From Sabethes cyaneus (lineage: Eukaryota > Arthropoda > Insecta > Diptera > Culicidae): a stretch of DNA of 64,000 bases. A model generated the notes under the pieces. It was given only the letters and a program-made list of their open reading frames with translations, was not told the origin of the DNA and did no database searches. The stretch's first letter is position 1; each line of letters starts with the position of its first letter. The stretch covers positions 141,893,907 through 141,957,906 of the forward strand of contig NC_071353.1 of the NCBI RefSeq assembly GCF_943734655.1, written 5' to 3'. The position numbers were made by a program, and so were the translations under genes. Of the stretch, positions 1 to 12,339 are shown piece by piece.

Positions 1-274
1 TTACAGATGTATATTTATTGATTGTACGTGCTAACTCATACAGATCAGTTGTCACATTTTAGTACCTATCGGAAGACATGCCGGAAGTACCGTTTAAGTC
101 GCTTTAAATGCCAGATCACGACTTTGCGGCTGGCTGTGAGATTCGCTTTCCACCCCACACCCTCTTCCGACTGTGACAAGCACATATCATTACCAGTGCC
201 AAACCTATTCCTGTCATATTGTGTCGGGGTAAAGTAAACTAAACTACGATTATCGTGTTTGCATGTTTTTGCAG

Positions 275-3200
275 CTGCGGATGCGACGAGTGTGTGACGT
301 CCAGCGAGCAGGACTCCCTACGACACTCCCAGTCGCGCATCAATGCCTACCGGGCGCTGTCGTCCAGTTCGCTGATAGCGCTCAGCTCCAAGGATCCGAT
401 ATCGACCGCCTTCCATCTGTCGTGGGAGCTGAAAAGGCTCAGCCGAACCGAGTCGGAGTTCCGAGCGGAGTATACGGTAAACTAGTATTTTTCGTTTTTT
501 CCCCATTTGCGTTCGTATCATGTCGATTAGAATTTGTTTTATTGGTTCTAGTTTATATTGAAAATGATTCGATTATTAATACTATATTATTATACATATT
601 ATTGTATCCATTCTATAGAATTCATAGTTCTTCGATTACTATTTATCATTAACGAGCTGGAAGCGCTTGTTACCTTAAAAAAGTAGAGAACAGGCAGTAT
701 GTCGTTCGCTGGCTACGTAACCGGCAAGGATTCTGAACGAAATCCAGAAATAAACGCAAATCCATGAGCTTCTTAGAGCAATTTATACTATCAAGGGGTG
801 TCCCAAATTAAGCGACTACCGCAAAATTAGTAATGCTGTAGATTGTAGATCTTTTATAAAGTCTGGTGCTTAGGATAGTTTCCCTATTGCTGAAAGGCCG
901 GCGATGCCAAAATCCATTTTCTCAGCACCAATATGCCGAAGGATATCGGTCAAACACATTACTGAAGTGTATCGGCTAAGATCATGTGATGGAAACTATA
1001 AAATATTTTGTCTTGGTCATAGAAAGTCGTTCTTGGTCGTGGACTAACCTTCAACTTTCACCCAGAATAGACTGACCTACGTTCAGTTGGGAACCGATAT
1101 TTCTCAGTTGACATTTGACCAGCGACTCTTTTTCCACTAGCTTCCGAACTCCTCCGGTGTTTCTTCGTCCGCAGTAGTCATTTTCTTCCACAAGCATGAT
1201 CTCGATGGAGATCTTCCGACGATATTTTTCTATACGCATTGGTGACTCTCACAGCCATAAGCTTCGCGTTTCATACTATTCAGCTTCGCGCGATTCCGCT
1301 TGAATCGTAGTGCTGCGTCACCAGCATTTCTACCTCCTCCAATGACTCACCTGTCACCAATAGCACGCTGGCATTCGCAAAACAGACGGTCATTACGCCT
1401 CTGGCCAGTTTTAAAGATTGTACCCCGTTGTACCCATCCCGTTTCAAAGCATTGGGCCGAGGATGGAGCCCCACGGAACTTTCAACGTAATGTTTATCGT
1501 CTTACGCCTTTTGGCAGTCTCCTAAACAAGCGCCCGACTGCTCAGAATTCCGCATAGAAAACCTGGGCCCTGCACTCTATGCAGCAACTCAGCGATGACC
1601 TCCCAACTGGCACTGTTAAAGGTGTTTTTACGTCGATCTTTACAAAAGCACCAAAACAATTATCGCTTCGCTTCTGTCTAAACGACTTCTCGGCTCACTC
1701 AACCACTGTCCGAATTGCATTTATCATGGACTGCCCTTTTCGGAACGATAACTGCATTGCATTGTTTGACGCCGTGTTCACCTTCCGTGTGCTTCATAAA
1801 TCTGTTCACGATTATCCCGTTCACGATTATTATCCTCTCGAGGAGTATTCCGCATGTATCCAGCAGAAATATCTGTCCGTCTGTAACGTTAGATTCCCCG
1901 CAGGCTTTTCTGACTTCGGCTACAGCACTAGTGCATCTTCTGGATCTTCTATCTGTCTGGGAAGTTACCAACTTCTAGGTATCTTCTAGCCATTTGCAGC
2001 ACCTGAACATGTCCGGGAACGAGTGTCATGCTGCCTTCAGAGCCCCGTTAGAAATTCCATCCAGACCGGGAGCCTTCTTGGTTTTAGCCGTCTAACCACT
2101 GCCAAGAAGAACCTAATGGGTGAAAAAAGTATAATGAGCGAAGATAAGTAGTAGCTTGAAACGTCCGGACCAACTGGTATTTAATTTTTTATTTAAAAAA
2201 TCCCCGAAAAACGGCAATAAAATTGAACAAAAAGACTTGCTGACCGTCAACGTTGTCCTTCTCTTCTAAACCGTGCGGTGTTGGTGGCTACATCGTAGGC
2301 AAAAGCATGGGTTGGGAAATGCCTACCCACGATAGCGATTCACTTATCCGGACACATCTGTTGACAGTCACAGGACCTTTTACTTTCGCCATCGCGATTC
2401 AGTACGTGTCAACTCAGGGTTTGCTTTGCTCTACCTTCCGTTTCAATGCTACCCTAGCCAATCTGACCATCACGTTACACTCCACAGTCTACTGCAGGTC
2501 TGGCTCTCTGAACCCATCTTCTGGCTCTGAGACAACTTGCGTGAAAATTGCTAACTGTCTCATTCCCCTAGCAAGCTAACGGGTGACAACTAAAATTTTG
2601 GATTTTTTTTTTCAAGCTGTCAAAAAAAGACAAAGATACTTGCAATGTTGCAAATTCTCATCACGATGAAGGCTCATCACCTGCTCGTCAGCGATTTGAA
2701 TTTTATCAACTGGCAACTCGATCGTATCCTGATTGCTCGCGATGAATCGCCGACGCAAAAACTGATGAGCAAAATATGAATGGATTACGCTCGCAAATAC
2801 TCGCTCGGTATCTCTGTCTCACACTCATCGCTAATCATCGTTACTTGCTGTCATTCAACCAAGAATGTATTTTGCTGAAACGTAAACAAGCATATTTTTT
2901 GGCAAATTACAAAAAAAAATATTGCTCGTTCAAAAATAAAACGATATTCGTACCACATATAATAATTAGTTACTTGCCAAACGTCAACATATACTTGCGA
3001 CGCCATACACAACCAGTAACTTCAAGCCCCACACGGACAAACAAAATGGTTTCAAGATTTAGTTTCAATGAAATGCAAACCTGGTGCAATATTATTATTA
3101 TTATTTGGTGGCTCGAAGGTTCGAAGCTCTGAAAAATAATACATCTTCTTGTGTGACTAACGATGAAGGTTGATAATAAAAATATCGTCGGCCACTGTTC

Positions 3201-6184
3201 AAAATTTGATCCTGCCAACAAGTCTGAAAAATCGCTTGTATATTGTAAACATTTGCAAACGTTGCTGGTGCTTGTTATTGTCACGAAAAAAAGATTTATG
3301 CTGCACTAAACGTGAATGTAGAAAAATTATGAATAACATGTTAAAAATTTTTATGAGATTAAAAGTCTTCTGGGTGTAGAAGAACGTTAATGTTTTGAAG
3401 CGCATTTATGTATTCTGTCGCAAAAATGTATATTCCAAGTACCTCAGGTGCTAATAGTCGAACTAAAAAACCCAAAAACCAACATAAGTATTAGTTACAA
3501 GTTTTTTTGACGGTATAATTCAATATCAGATAACGCTTTTGCCTGTTTTCCAAAATTGATAAATCATAGCTACTCATCGCGATGGGTAAAATGCGAGCTA
3601 TTCGTTTTTGATTAACATCACTAGCGATCAAATCATTGCATGAAAAAGAGTGAGTGGTAATTCGCTTTTCTCTCACTCTCATTAAATAATTCTCAGCTAG
3701 AAAAGCATTGCCAGAGAATTTGACGTTATGGAATCACCTTTGAGTGTGTTTCGAACCGAATCAGCACTTTTATCGATGAATAGCAACATTGGATACTTGA
3801 AGCAGATCAGATTTACCCAAATTAAAGATTCATTGTCCATTGCTGAAAAAAATAGTATACATTTGAAAACGGTCCGCAATCGGCTGTTCGGCGAAGCTTC
3901 CGTTTGATGTCGGAACAGGAGCGTTGTACGGCCGTCATGTCAACTTTGCAAACCAATCAACTATTTGTAATTTTATGCAAAACTGGGCAAGCGTAAACAC
4001 AACAAAAAGTATTGAGAAAAAGAGGAGAGGGAGAGCTAACACATACAAACTCTCATTTCTCTCTGAGCTTGTTTGTTGTTGAGTATAAGGGCTTCGAAAA
4101 AAATCCAAAATTTTAAATGTCACCCGTTAATCTTTCAATGATAACATTTTTTATTGTTCCTGTATTGTTAGTCGAAAAACTGGGTCTTCCTGAATATTTA
4201 CCTGACCGCAAAGCAAACAGTTGTCTATGAAAATGTAAATAAAGATGCATTACCGAAGGGTCTAGACCGTAGTCCATCTCCTGTTGTTCCTGCAGAAAAC
4301 AAAGCTAAAACGGAAAGGAACACGGAAGAAAACATGACAAAGACTGGACGAACCGGATAGAAAAAGAGCGCAAATGCGAGTGAGAAAAAGAAGAAAAACT
4401 GACATGAAAAAAAACGACAAAAGCATAAATCATAAGAAAAAAAAACGAAACGAAAAATAGACCAAAAAAACGAAACTAAAAAAAAGTAGACTGAACAGAA
4501 AAAGAGGGAGAACTGAAGAGTAAAGATAAAAAATGAGAGAAAAAAGGAAAAGCGACAAAGAAAACAAGACAAACAAGAAAGAAAACGGGGACAAACTGGG
4601 TAGAAAGGAGTAAAAACGGAACAAAGAAACAGAAAAAACGGGATAGAAAAGGAGAAAATACGGGAACAGAAAAATTAAGAAACGAGAACAAAAAAAGAGG
4701 CCAATGAAGAACAAAACAGAAGACCAACGGAATAAAACGGAAAAGAAATATAGAACGTGACAGAAAAGTAGGTAAAGCAGGACATAATAACAGGAAGGAC
4801 GGAACAGACGAAAACGAAAAATAGAATGTGGAGTTAACGGGACAGAAAAAGAGGAAAAACAAAGTAAAAGAGGAAGTAAAATGTACGAGAAAAGAGAAAA
4901 ACAAGAGGACATTAGGCTGTGCACAACATCAGGACCTGATAGGAAAGAAAAGAAAGAGGAAAAAGCGGAGAAAACAAGAGAGCAAAGAAGAAAAAACGAG
5001 ACTAATAGAGCGAAAACGGGACAAAAACAAGTAAGGTCACGTATTTTGACAGATGTGGGAAATGTGGGAAAATGGGAAAGGAAAAGAGAGAAAATGGAAA
5101 AAAGATAAATTAAAAGGGAAAAGAAGACCTGCCCAAGAGAAAAAAGAAAACCAATAGTGGGAAACAGGAAAAAGATGTCAGTCAGGATGTGATTGACAGG
5201 AGAAAGATGGGACAATATGGGATCGAAAAATGGGACAGAAAAAGAAGAAAAGAAAAACAGGAAAAACGGACCAAACAAAACGATAAGCCGGAAAAAAGAA
5301 TACCAAAAACATAATAAACGTGACATAAAAGAAAAACACGGGGCATCTGAAAGAGTTAAAAAGAAAAAACGAATCAGGCGAAAACAAAATCGAGAAACGA
5401 AATAAAAAGAGGTGAAAAATGACGAAAACTGAAAACGTAAAAAGCAAAATGGAAAAGAAAAGACGGAAAACGGGAAATTACAAAAAATAAGTGAAAAACA
5501 AGAGGACATACTAGGGGAAAAACAAAGCTGAAACTTGAAAATGAGACAGAAAATGTAGAAAAATTGCACAATGGAAAACATGGAATAGATAAAAGAGGAA
5601 AAAGAAGAAAAATGAGAACAAAAACGAAAAATGCGGTACAGAAAAGAAAAAAAAACAGGACCAGAAAAGTGTAAAAGATCAACAGTAAAGATATAAAACG
5701 TGTGAAAGAGTAAGATGGTGATTTCAAGAAAAAAATTGTGTCTGGTTTTCTCCAACGTCAAATTCAATTTCAAGTCCAAGTGCATGTCCGATTTGCAGTC
5801 TAATTAAAATTAAAATTTTCAGTTCAATTGTAGGGCTAATTTGACTCTCTTGTGCCTAAGCTATTTCTTAGTTTTCTTAAATTTTTTAACTTTCGTACGA
5901 AACAAATCAAGCCATGTATTTGAATGGATAGATTAGTGTATAATGAATATGAGTAAATATTGATAAATATGAAGTATCTGGAATTTACAGATAAATACCC
6001 CTGCCGACCAATGTTGGTCTTGGTTTTGGTCTTGATTTTTGTCTTGATCTTGATCTTTGTGTTGGTCATAATCTTAGTCTAGGTTTTGATCCTAGTCTGC
6101 TTCTTGATCCGGGTCTTGGTCTTGATCTAGGTTTTGGTTTTAGGTTTAGTCTTGGACCTGGTCTTGGCCTTGGTCTTGGTCTTT

Positions 6185-6227
<43 letters not shown>

Positions 6228-9200
6228 TTGTTTTACTTATTTGTTTATTTAGTTCGTCAAGCAAAAGTAGACTACATACAATATTACTTAATATTATACA
6301 ATGACATACTTACATTACAATGACATACTTACATACTATATATTATTCCTATTGGTTAGTCGTGTTCTTGGGCTTGGTCTTGGTCGGGGCCGTAGTCTCG
6401 GTCGGAGTCTTGATCTTGATCGTAGTCTTGGCTGTGGCCTTGGTCTTGATTTAAGTTTTGGTCTTAGGTTTGGTCTTGAACCTGGTCTTGGCCTTAGTCT
6501 TGGTCTTGGGGTTGAGTTTGGGTTTGAGGTAATCTTGGTCTTGGTCTTGGGCTTGAGCCTGGTCATGGTTTTGGTCTTGGTCATGGTTTTGGTCTTGGTC
6601 TTGGTTTTGGGTTAGATCCTTGTCTTGGTCTTGGTTTCGGTTTTAATCTTGGTTTTGATCGTGGTCTTGGTCTTGAGCTTGGGCCTGGTCATGGTTTTGG
6701 TCCTGGGCTTAGACTTGGTCTTGATCGCGGTCTTGGTCTTAATCTTAGTCTTGGATTTGGTCTTGACTTTTGTCTTGATCTTAGGCCTGGTCTTGGGCTT
6801 GATGTTGGTTTTGGTTTTGTTCCTGGGCTTGAGCTTAGGTTTGGTCTTAGTCTCGGCGTTGGTCTGGGTTTGGGTCATGGTCGTGGTCTTGGTCTTAGGG
6901 ATTTCAAATCGTTATCGACTAGGGTTGTTCCGTTCGGTGTGAACAATTTTATTCACGATTAGAGTGACCAATGTTCCGCTGGGAACCGGTATCTCTAGTC
7001 ACGATTTTCCGAGCTTTCGACTGGATAACTAGGGTCTTCAAAATTATTCTTGAAATTCACAGTTTAATCTTTTTTTTTTTTTCAAACCGGAGAAACACGA
7101 ACGCGAAGAAACTTAATTTTTGTATTTGGCAACCGACCTTCGATCTTCTATGATGAATACAATGCTCTATTGTTACGAAACTGCCGCTTTGGAACGTAAT
7201 TCGAACTAAAAATAATTTTAACTTTTTCTTTCCTTCATTCAACAACCAGACAATGCGTCAGATCGTCCAGGAATTCGCCACCTCCCTGCTGGACCACGCG
7301 CGTACCTCCAACGAGCTGGAGATTATGCTGAACTACAATGCCGGTTCAACGGACAACTGGGAACCAGGCGAGCGCCAAACTCTCGACCGGTTGAAGCTTG
7401 CGCTCAAATTTAAGCAGAAACTGGTAAATTACGGAGATACGGAGAAAAAAAACAAAAGTTCATTTCAATTCATTTCATTCCTCTTCGATCAGTTCGTAGC
7501 CCATCCGAACGTGCAACAGCTGCTGGCAGCCATTTGGTACGAAGGTCTACCGGGATTCCGCCGAAAATCGCCCACCGGACAGATCATACAGGTGGCCAAG
7601 CTGGGGGCTATGTTTCCGGTTTACAGCATGTTCTACATGATGGCACCCAACTCGGAGATGGGCATGTTTATGAAGAAACCGTTCGTTAAATTTATCGTTC
7701 ATTCCGCTAGTTATGCGTTTTTTCTAAGTAAGTTTTTGTGGTTTCCTGGTGATCGAACCCGTATGACGTTTAATTGAATTTATTTCCAGTGCTGTTGGGT
7801 GGTGCGTCGCAACGTGTTGAATATCTAGCGATCGAGTGGTTCGGACCGGACTGGATGCAGGACATTTTGAAGGAATGGAAACGAAAGGAACGCGGCTCGC
7901 TGCCCGGTTTGTTCGAATGCATGGTCATACTATACATAATAAGTGCGCACCTTTTTTGGGCAGAAAACAAATTATTTTGGAATTTCCATTAAAAATTAAC
8001 TGCTTCCAGGTTTGATATGGCATGAGATCAAATCGCTTTGGCATGACGGATTGATGGAGTACATTTCGGATCTTTGGAACATAGTGGATTTTATCTCGAA
8101 CTCCTTCTACATCGCGTGGATTAGTTTGCGATTCACTTCCTGGTACACTGTGTGGGTAGGTGGCATTTAGAATCTCTAATCTGTAGGGTTCTTAACCATT
8201 TAAAATTTCAACACAGCGCGACGCAAATCGAGGACTGAACCCGTGGTATCCGCGCGAGCAGTGGGATCCCTTCGATCCGATGCTGTTGTCGGAGGGAGCA
8301 TTTGCGGCTGGGATGATATTCTCCTTTCTCAAGTTGGTGCACATATTTTCGATTAATCCTCATCTGGGACCTCTGCAGGTGTCGCTCGGTCGAATGATAA
8401 TCGATATCATTAAGTTCTTCTTCATCTACACCTTGGTACTGTTTGCATTCGGCTGTGGTCTGAATCAGCTGCTCTGGTACTACGCTGTGTTGGAAAAGAA
8501 CAAGTGCTACCATCTTCCATCGGGGCTTCCGGATTTCGAAAACAACGAAAAGGCTTGCGCGATTTGGCGTCGTTTTGCCAACCTGTTCGAGACCTCACAG
8601 TCTTTGTTTTGGGCTTCGTTTGGCTTGGTTGATCTGATGGCTTTCGATCTGACCGGAATTAAAAGCTTCACGCGGTTCTGGGCTCTGCTGATGTTTGGCT
8701 CGTACAGTGTGATTAACATCATCGTGCTGCTGAACATGCTTATCGCTATGATGAGCAACAGTTATCAGATTATTTCGGTATGCCGCTCCCTTCTTCTTTT
8801 ATATGCTAATGTATAAAAAACATATTATTTTGATCGACCATCAGGAACGCTCCGACAGTGAGTGGAAATTTGCTCGCTCCCGGCTGTGGATGAGTTACTT
8901 CGAGGATGGTGACACACTTCCTCCGCCCTTCAATCTCGTACCTTCCATAAAAAATTTCGACAAACTTTGCAAATGCAATAAGGATAAACGTTCGACAACA
9001 AGTATTATGGTAAGTGTGAGGCGCCTGCGGCGCTTCTACAATCCCCAAATTATCGAGTAACGATTTTTTTCCATATTTTCCGATATCCGGCTTTTGCAGA
9101 AGAGAAACAGAGAAAAGGCACAGCGACGGCATGAAAATGTTATGAAGCTACTAGTGCGAAGATATGTAACCGCTGAGCAGCGGAAACGAGACGATTTCGG

Positions 9201-10708
9201 CATCACGGAAGATGACGTTATGGAAATTCGTCAGGATATCAGTACGCTGCGATACGAGCTGATTGACATTTTCGCCCAGAACGGAATGCGAACTCCCAAC
9301 ATCAAACCGACCGATGGAGGAGCCAGTGAGTAACAGTTAACACTCGGAAACTTTGAATCCAAATTCAATCTCTGTGAATCAATTTAGTTTTGAAAAGAAA
9401 TTGATTATTTACTGTGTTTTCTGATTCACAGTCGCCGGCAAAAAGGGACGCGTGATGGAACGGCGTATTCTCAAGGACTTCCAAATTGGCTTCGTAGAAG
9501 GCATCCTGAACGAGACCTATCGGAATGCCAAGGACAAACCAGCTGCAGACGTGTTTAGCACCATCGCCAAAGCGATCGGAGGTCGTTCCAGTGCCAAAAA
9601 GTGAGTCAATTTTGCAGTTCAAAGTTTTACCTCAAAACTCTAATGCAATTCTTTTCGGGTTTTCACAGGAAACCAGAGGATTGGAATGCACTGGTACGCA
9701 AAAATACCGTGGTTGGTGACCCGATTGGTAACTCTACCGAACTAACCATGCGCCGCAGTCGACAGAGTCTGCGTAAACAGATCGTGGAGGAATCCCAAGG
9801 GCTCGACATGAATACGGAAAATTTGGTTGCGTACAATCCCAAACTGTCGGAAGTGACCCCGGTGACGCGTGTCGCTTACGTCAAATTCATGAACAAGAAA
9901 CTGAAGAAGGATGTAAGCGAAAGCCCTCCGGATGAGATCGGTATTGAGAACGAGCGCGAACCTAAAGAATCGGTGAAAAAGAGTTCGCTTAAGAAACTAG
10001 TTGACATGAAAGAGAAACTCAACGTAAGTTCACAACTTTATCCTATATTACGAGTGTTGATATAAAAATTATTGCATTTTACAGAATCTGGCAGATGGTG
10101 ATATGCAACCGGCAAAAGAAGATGAAGCAAAACAAAACGCATCGCAGTCTCCACAAAAACCACCGGTGCCGGAGCAGCCGACCACTCCGGAGAAGTCCAA
10201 CAGCGCACGGATCGATCTCAGCAAGGTACGCGTCCGTTCACCCATCACCGAGGATCCCAACGAAGAAGTAACCAGCCTGGATAGCGAACGGTGCCTCTCC
10301 CCGAAACCTGCCGATGGTGATATTCCAGATCGTCCCAGTTCACCCATCCCAACCGGCAGCCCACCGCTGGATAAGAAAACCGATGCCGGCAAACCGAGCC
10401 CGGCTGAAGTCAGTTCGGCGGGATCGATCAAGCTTAAGGAAACCACCCCACCGTCGCGAGAAACTACCCCACCGAAAGCAGCCGCGACCGCAACGGACGA
10501 CAAAGACACTCTTTCGCCAACCACGTCAATTAAATCGCCACCCACGCGGTCGAGCTCCCCGTCGCCGAGCTCGAGTGGTTCTTCGAAACGCCCGGAACCA
10601 CCCTCGCTGTCCGTCACTCCAACCACGCCGGTTCGGTCCCCTTCGCCGGCTATATCCGACAGGGGAAAGTCAAAAATTACCGGCAAAACAATCAGTGGTT
10701 GGATGTAA
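275..10708 (+). CDS. trp: TRP cation channel, 3' part (11 exons, 5' end outside window)
   Basis: This encodes the light-activated TRP Ca2+/cation channel of photoreceptor microvilli. Exons: 275-476, 7250-7423, 7493-7727, 7790-7942, 8010-8155, 8217-8777, 8845-9009, 9100-9325, 9432-9600, 9669-10023, 10085-10708. All junctions are GT-AG and the joined frame stays open for 1002 residues. Exon 275-476 begins in mid-codon, so roughly 200 N-terminal residues (ankyrin repeats) lie upstream. Visible: the linker motif DSLRHSQSRINAYRAL, six hydrophobic TM segments (7.6-8.75 kb), the pore stretch FGLVDLMAFDL with the conserved acidic residue, and the TRP box EWKFARSRLW straight after S6. The protein then has a conserved linker and a Pro/Ser/Thr-rich tail, ending ISGWM. 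Drosophila TRP ends ISGWL, its INAD PDZ ligand, which favours TRP over TRPL or TRPgamma. The long DKDKKPG-type repeats of the Drosophila tail are absent. Intron 477-7249 is packed with repeats. Confidence 0.95.
1050..2110 (-). mobile_element. R1-clade non-LTR retrotransposon fragment, broken
   Basis: Reverse-strand frames hold ordered pieces of an R1-type reverse transcriptase. Near 2060-2100 there is an APGLDGI-like fingers motif. At 1700-1960 comes a stretch with FLLDTCGILLERI and MKHTEGEHG. At 1280-1474 comes the palm region, where the expected FADD catalytic motif reads FANA and is followed by TGESLEEVEMLVT. Several frameshifts and stops separate the pieces. This is a dead copy inside the large trp intron. 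Assignment to the R1 clade is by motif resemblance from memory. Confidence 0.75.
2579..4127. mobile_element. TA-flanked TIR element (Tc1/mariner-like), copy 1, with nested insertion
   Basis: The ends are inverted: ACGGGTGACAACTAAAATTT at the left and the complementary AAATTTTA...TGTCACCCGT at the right, with TA directly outside both ends (2577-2578 and 4128-4129). A second copy with the same ends lies at 11184-11743. The inner sequence shared by the copies reads IKDSLSIAEKN and VRNRLFGEA in one frame but has stops and no DDE triad, so it looks non-autonomous. It is split by a separate 1149-base insertion at 2643-3791. It lies inside trp intron 477-7249. Confidence 0.8.
2643..3791. mobile_element. 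hAT-like non-autonomous element nested in the TA-flanked element
   Basis: The octamer GATACTTG is repeated directly at 2635-2642 and 3792-3799 and brackets this segment. The segment starts CAATGTTGC and ends GCAACATTG, a perfect 9-base terminal inverted repeat. Removing the segment and one octamer restores the arrangement seen in the intact sister element at 11184-11743. An 8-base target duplication with short TIRs is typical of hAT elements. No transposase frame was seen, so this is a deletion derivative or a MITE. Confidence 0.8.
4300..5740. repeat. Degenerate purine-rich tract (GGGACAGAAAAAGAGGAAAA-like)
   Basis: About 1.4 kb is almost pure A/G on the + strand, with loosely repeated words such as GGGACAGAAAA, AAGAGAAAAA and AAAACGGGAC every 15-25 bases. 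On the - strand it produces long Phe/Ser/Leu-rich open frames that are composition artefacts. Its left edge (4250-4300) has a conserved non-repetitive flank also found at 15930-15965. Its right edge passes into AATTTCAAGTCC-type repeats (5745-5845). Related tracts occur at 13.2, 15.5, 40.5, 53.3, 55.5 and 57.5 kb. Confidence 0.85.
6005..6900. repeat. GGTCTT hexamer minisatellite array with internal TTTA microsatellite
   Basis: Imperfect tandem copies of GGTCTT (variants TTGGTCTTGGGC, GATCTT, GGTTTT) run from 6005 to 6180 and from 6360 to 6900. The block between them holds a (TTTA)n run of about 46 bases at 6184-6229 and two copies of a 19-base word ending in TGACATACTTACA. The array is open in several frames on both strands (Leu/Val/Gly on +, Lys/Thr on -) because of its periodicity, not because it is a gene. 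It lies in trp intron 477-7249. Confidence 0.9.
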
Positions 10709-10912
10709 GATGGCACTACCGTACTTACTGGTTTAATTTCAATAACCCCCCGAGTGAGATGTTTTTAAATTCTACGAAACCGGTTATGTTTATGATTTTG
10801 ATTCTTCAGTTTAATAGAAACGATGTTTGTCACCACTTCTCTACTCCATGTTGTCGTGTTGCACGGAACCGAACAGTTTTGATGTTTATAATTTCTTGTT
10901 TGAAGAAAATAT

Positions 10913-10918
10913 AATAAA
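10913..10918 (+). terminator. poly(A) signal of trp
   Basis: AATAAA lies 205 bases after the trp stop codon in an AT-rich 3' UTR. No other AATAAA hexamer was seen between the stop and this one, so the trp 3' UTR is probably about 220-240 bases. Confidence 0.7.
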
Positions 10919-11183
10919 GAGATTAGGTTGATTTCAATGAAGAGCGTTTGGTTCTTGAAACCGGTTGATGACTGTCCCAATTAGTTGGCGAAGCCAGCGT
11001 AAGGATTGGTAACAGAATTTTTTATTCCGAAGAAAATGATTCTTACACCAATACAAGGTCGACCAACGGCATCTATGGCAGTCAATATGACCTCTTTCTT
11101 ACTTCGAGTGTCTTTTACCGCTTGTTACATTCCTCCACTGATATAGGAAAAAAATACAAAAAAAAACAAATTTGGTAGAAGTA

Positions 11184-11743
11184 ACGGGTGGCAACTAAAA
11201 TTTTGAAATTTTTTTCTCAAGCTGTCAAAATAAGACAAAGATACATGAAGAAGATCTGATTTATCGAAATTAAAGATACATTATCCATTGTTGAAAAAAA
11301 AATTAGTGTACATTTGGAAATGGTCCGTAATCGGCTGTTCGGCGAAGCTTTCATTTGACGTCGAAACAGGAGCGTTGTACGGCCGTCATGTTAACTTTGT
11401 GAATGCATCTCTTGATTCTACCAATCAACTGTTTGCAATTCGTGGCTCTCCAGTTATTTTTGTGCACCAAGGAACTCAAAATCCCGAAGAAATCTTCGAT
11501 TGGGCACATTGAGACAGATTTTTCGGGTCGTGGTTTTTGGGTAAAAATGGTATCGAATGGGTATTCAGGAGCGATTGTGTTTTTTTGGCGTTTAATGCGA
11601 TGATGCTCTATCCGGCCAAAACACGTATTGTCCATCTGCATGATGTTTTTGTAGAAACGGGATCAAAATTTCATTTCTCTCTAAGCTCAACTACAAGAGC
11701 ATAAGGGCAGCAAAAAAATTCCAAAATTTTAGTAGCCACCCGT
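11184..11743. mobile_element. TA-flanked TIR element (Tc1/mariner-like), copy 2
   Basis: This 560-base element has the same ends as 2579-4127 (ACGGGTGGCAAC at the left, GTAGCCACCCGT at the right) and TA outside both (11182-11183, 11744-11745). The left half aligns with the sister copy by eye through the VRNRLFGEA stretch. The middle reads NQLFAIRGSPVIFVHQGTQNP in one frame. No catalytic triad was seen. It lies 266 bases past the trp poly(A) signal. Confidence 0.8.
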
Positions 11744-12339
11744 TAGGAAAATTTTACAACTCAAAGCACTAAATTTTACGTCCTATAGGTTATATTATTA
11801 TTTGGGTCTCAAATTCCACTAAATACAGAACTTTAATTTTATCTTTGTCATAATTGATTTTCTAAAAGTGTTTTTTCAACACTTTCACTCATCGAAGCAC
11901 TGCGTAAAGTTACTTGACGCGCATAAAAGACTGACTTAGCGCCCAAATTGTATTTCAGAAAGTAATGACGTGATGAACGCTCATGAATTAGTAGGACAAA
12001 CTGCCATGGTACTTGTTGTTTACACGTATCCAAGGCAACGCTTTCTATATATGAAGTGATGCCAACCTCAACTGGGTACATCTACCAGTAGCAGACACTT
12101 TGGTTAGTACTTGAGTTGTATTCTTCTATATGGATTAAAAACTGACCATACAAAATACACCCAACCAGTGGCACTTACCATCACGAGCGTGCCCAGACAT
12201 GAACAAATGATGGGGCACCTGATCTTTCAGAAGTATGTTTTGGCCTGGAAAAACGTAGTAATCGTAGGATGGCAAATCTATTATCACTTACTTACCACAA
12301 AAATACCAACCGATTAGCTTGAAAACTCCGGACTTTCGG

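Noticed and set aside
4430..5785. 451-codon reverse-strand open frame, Phe/Ser/Leu-rich with apparent membrane segments
   Set aside because: It lies entirely on the complement of a purine-rich degenerate tract. The openness and hydrophobicity follow from base composition, and similar frames recur at every such tract.
6612..6942. Lys/Thr and Leu/Val/Gly repeat proteins on both strands
   Set aside because: Produced by GGTCTT periodicity within an intron of trp.
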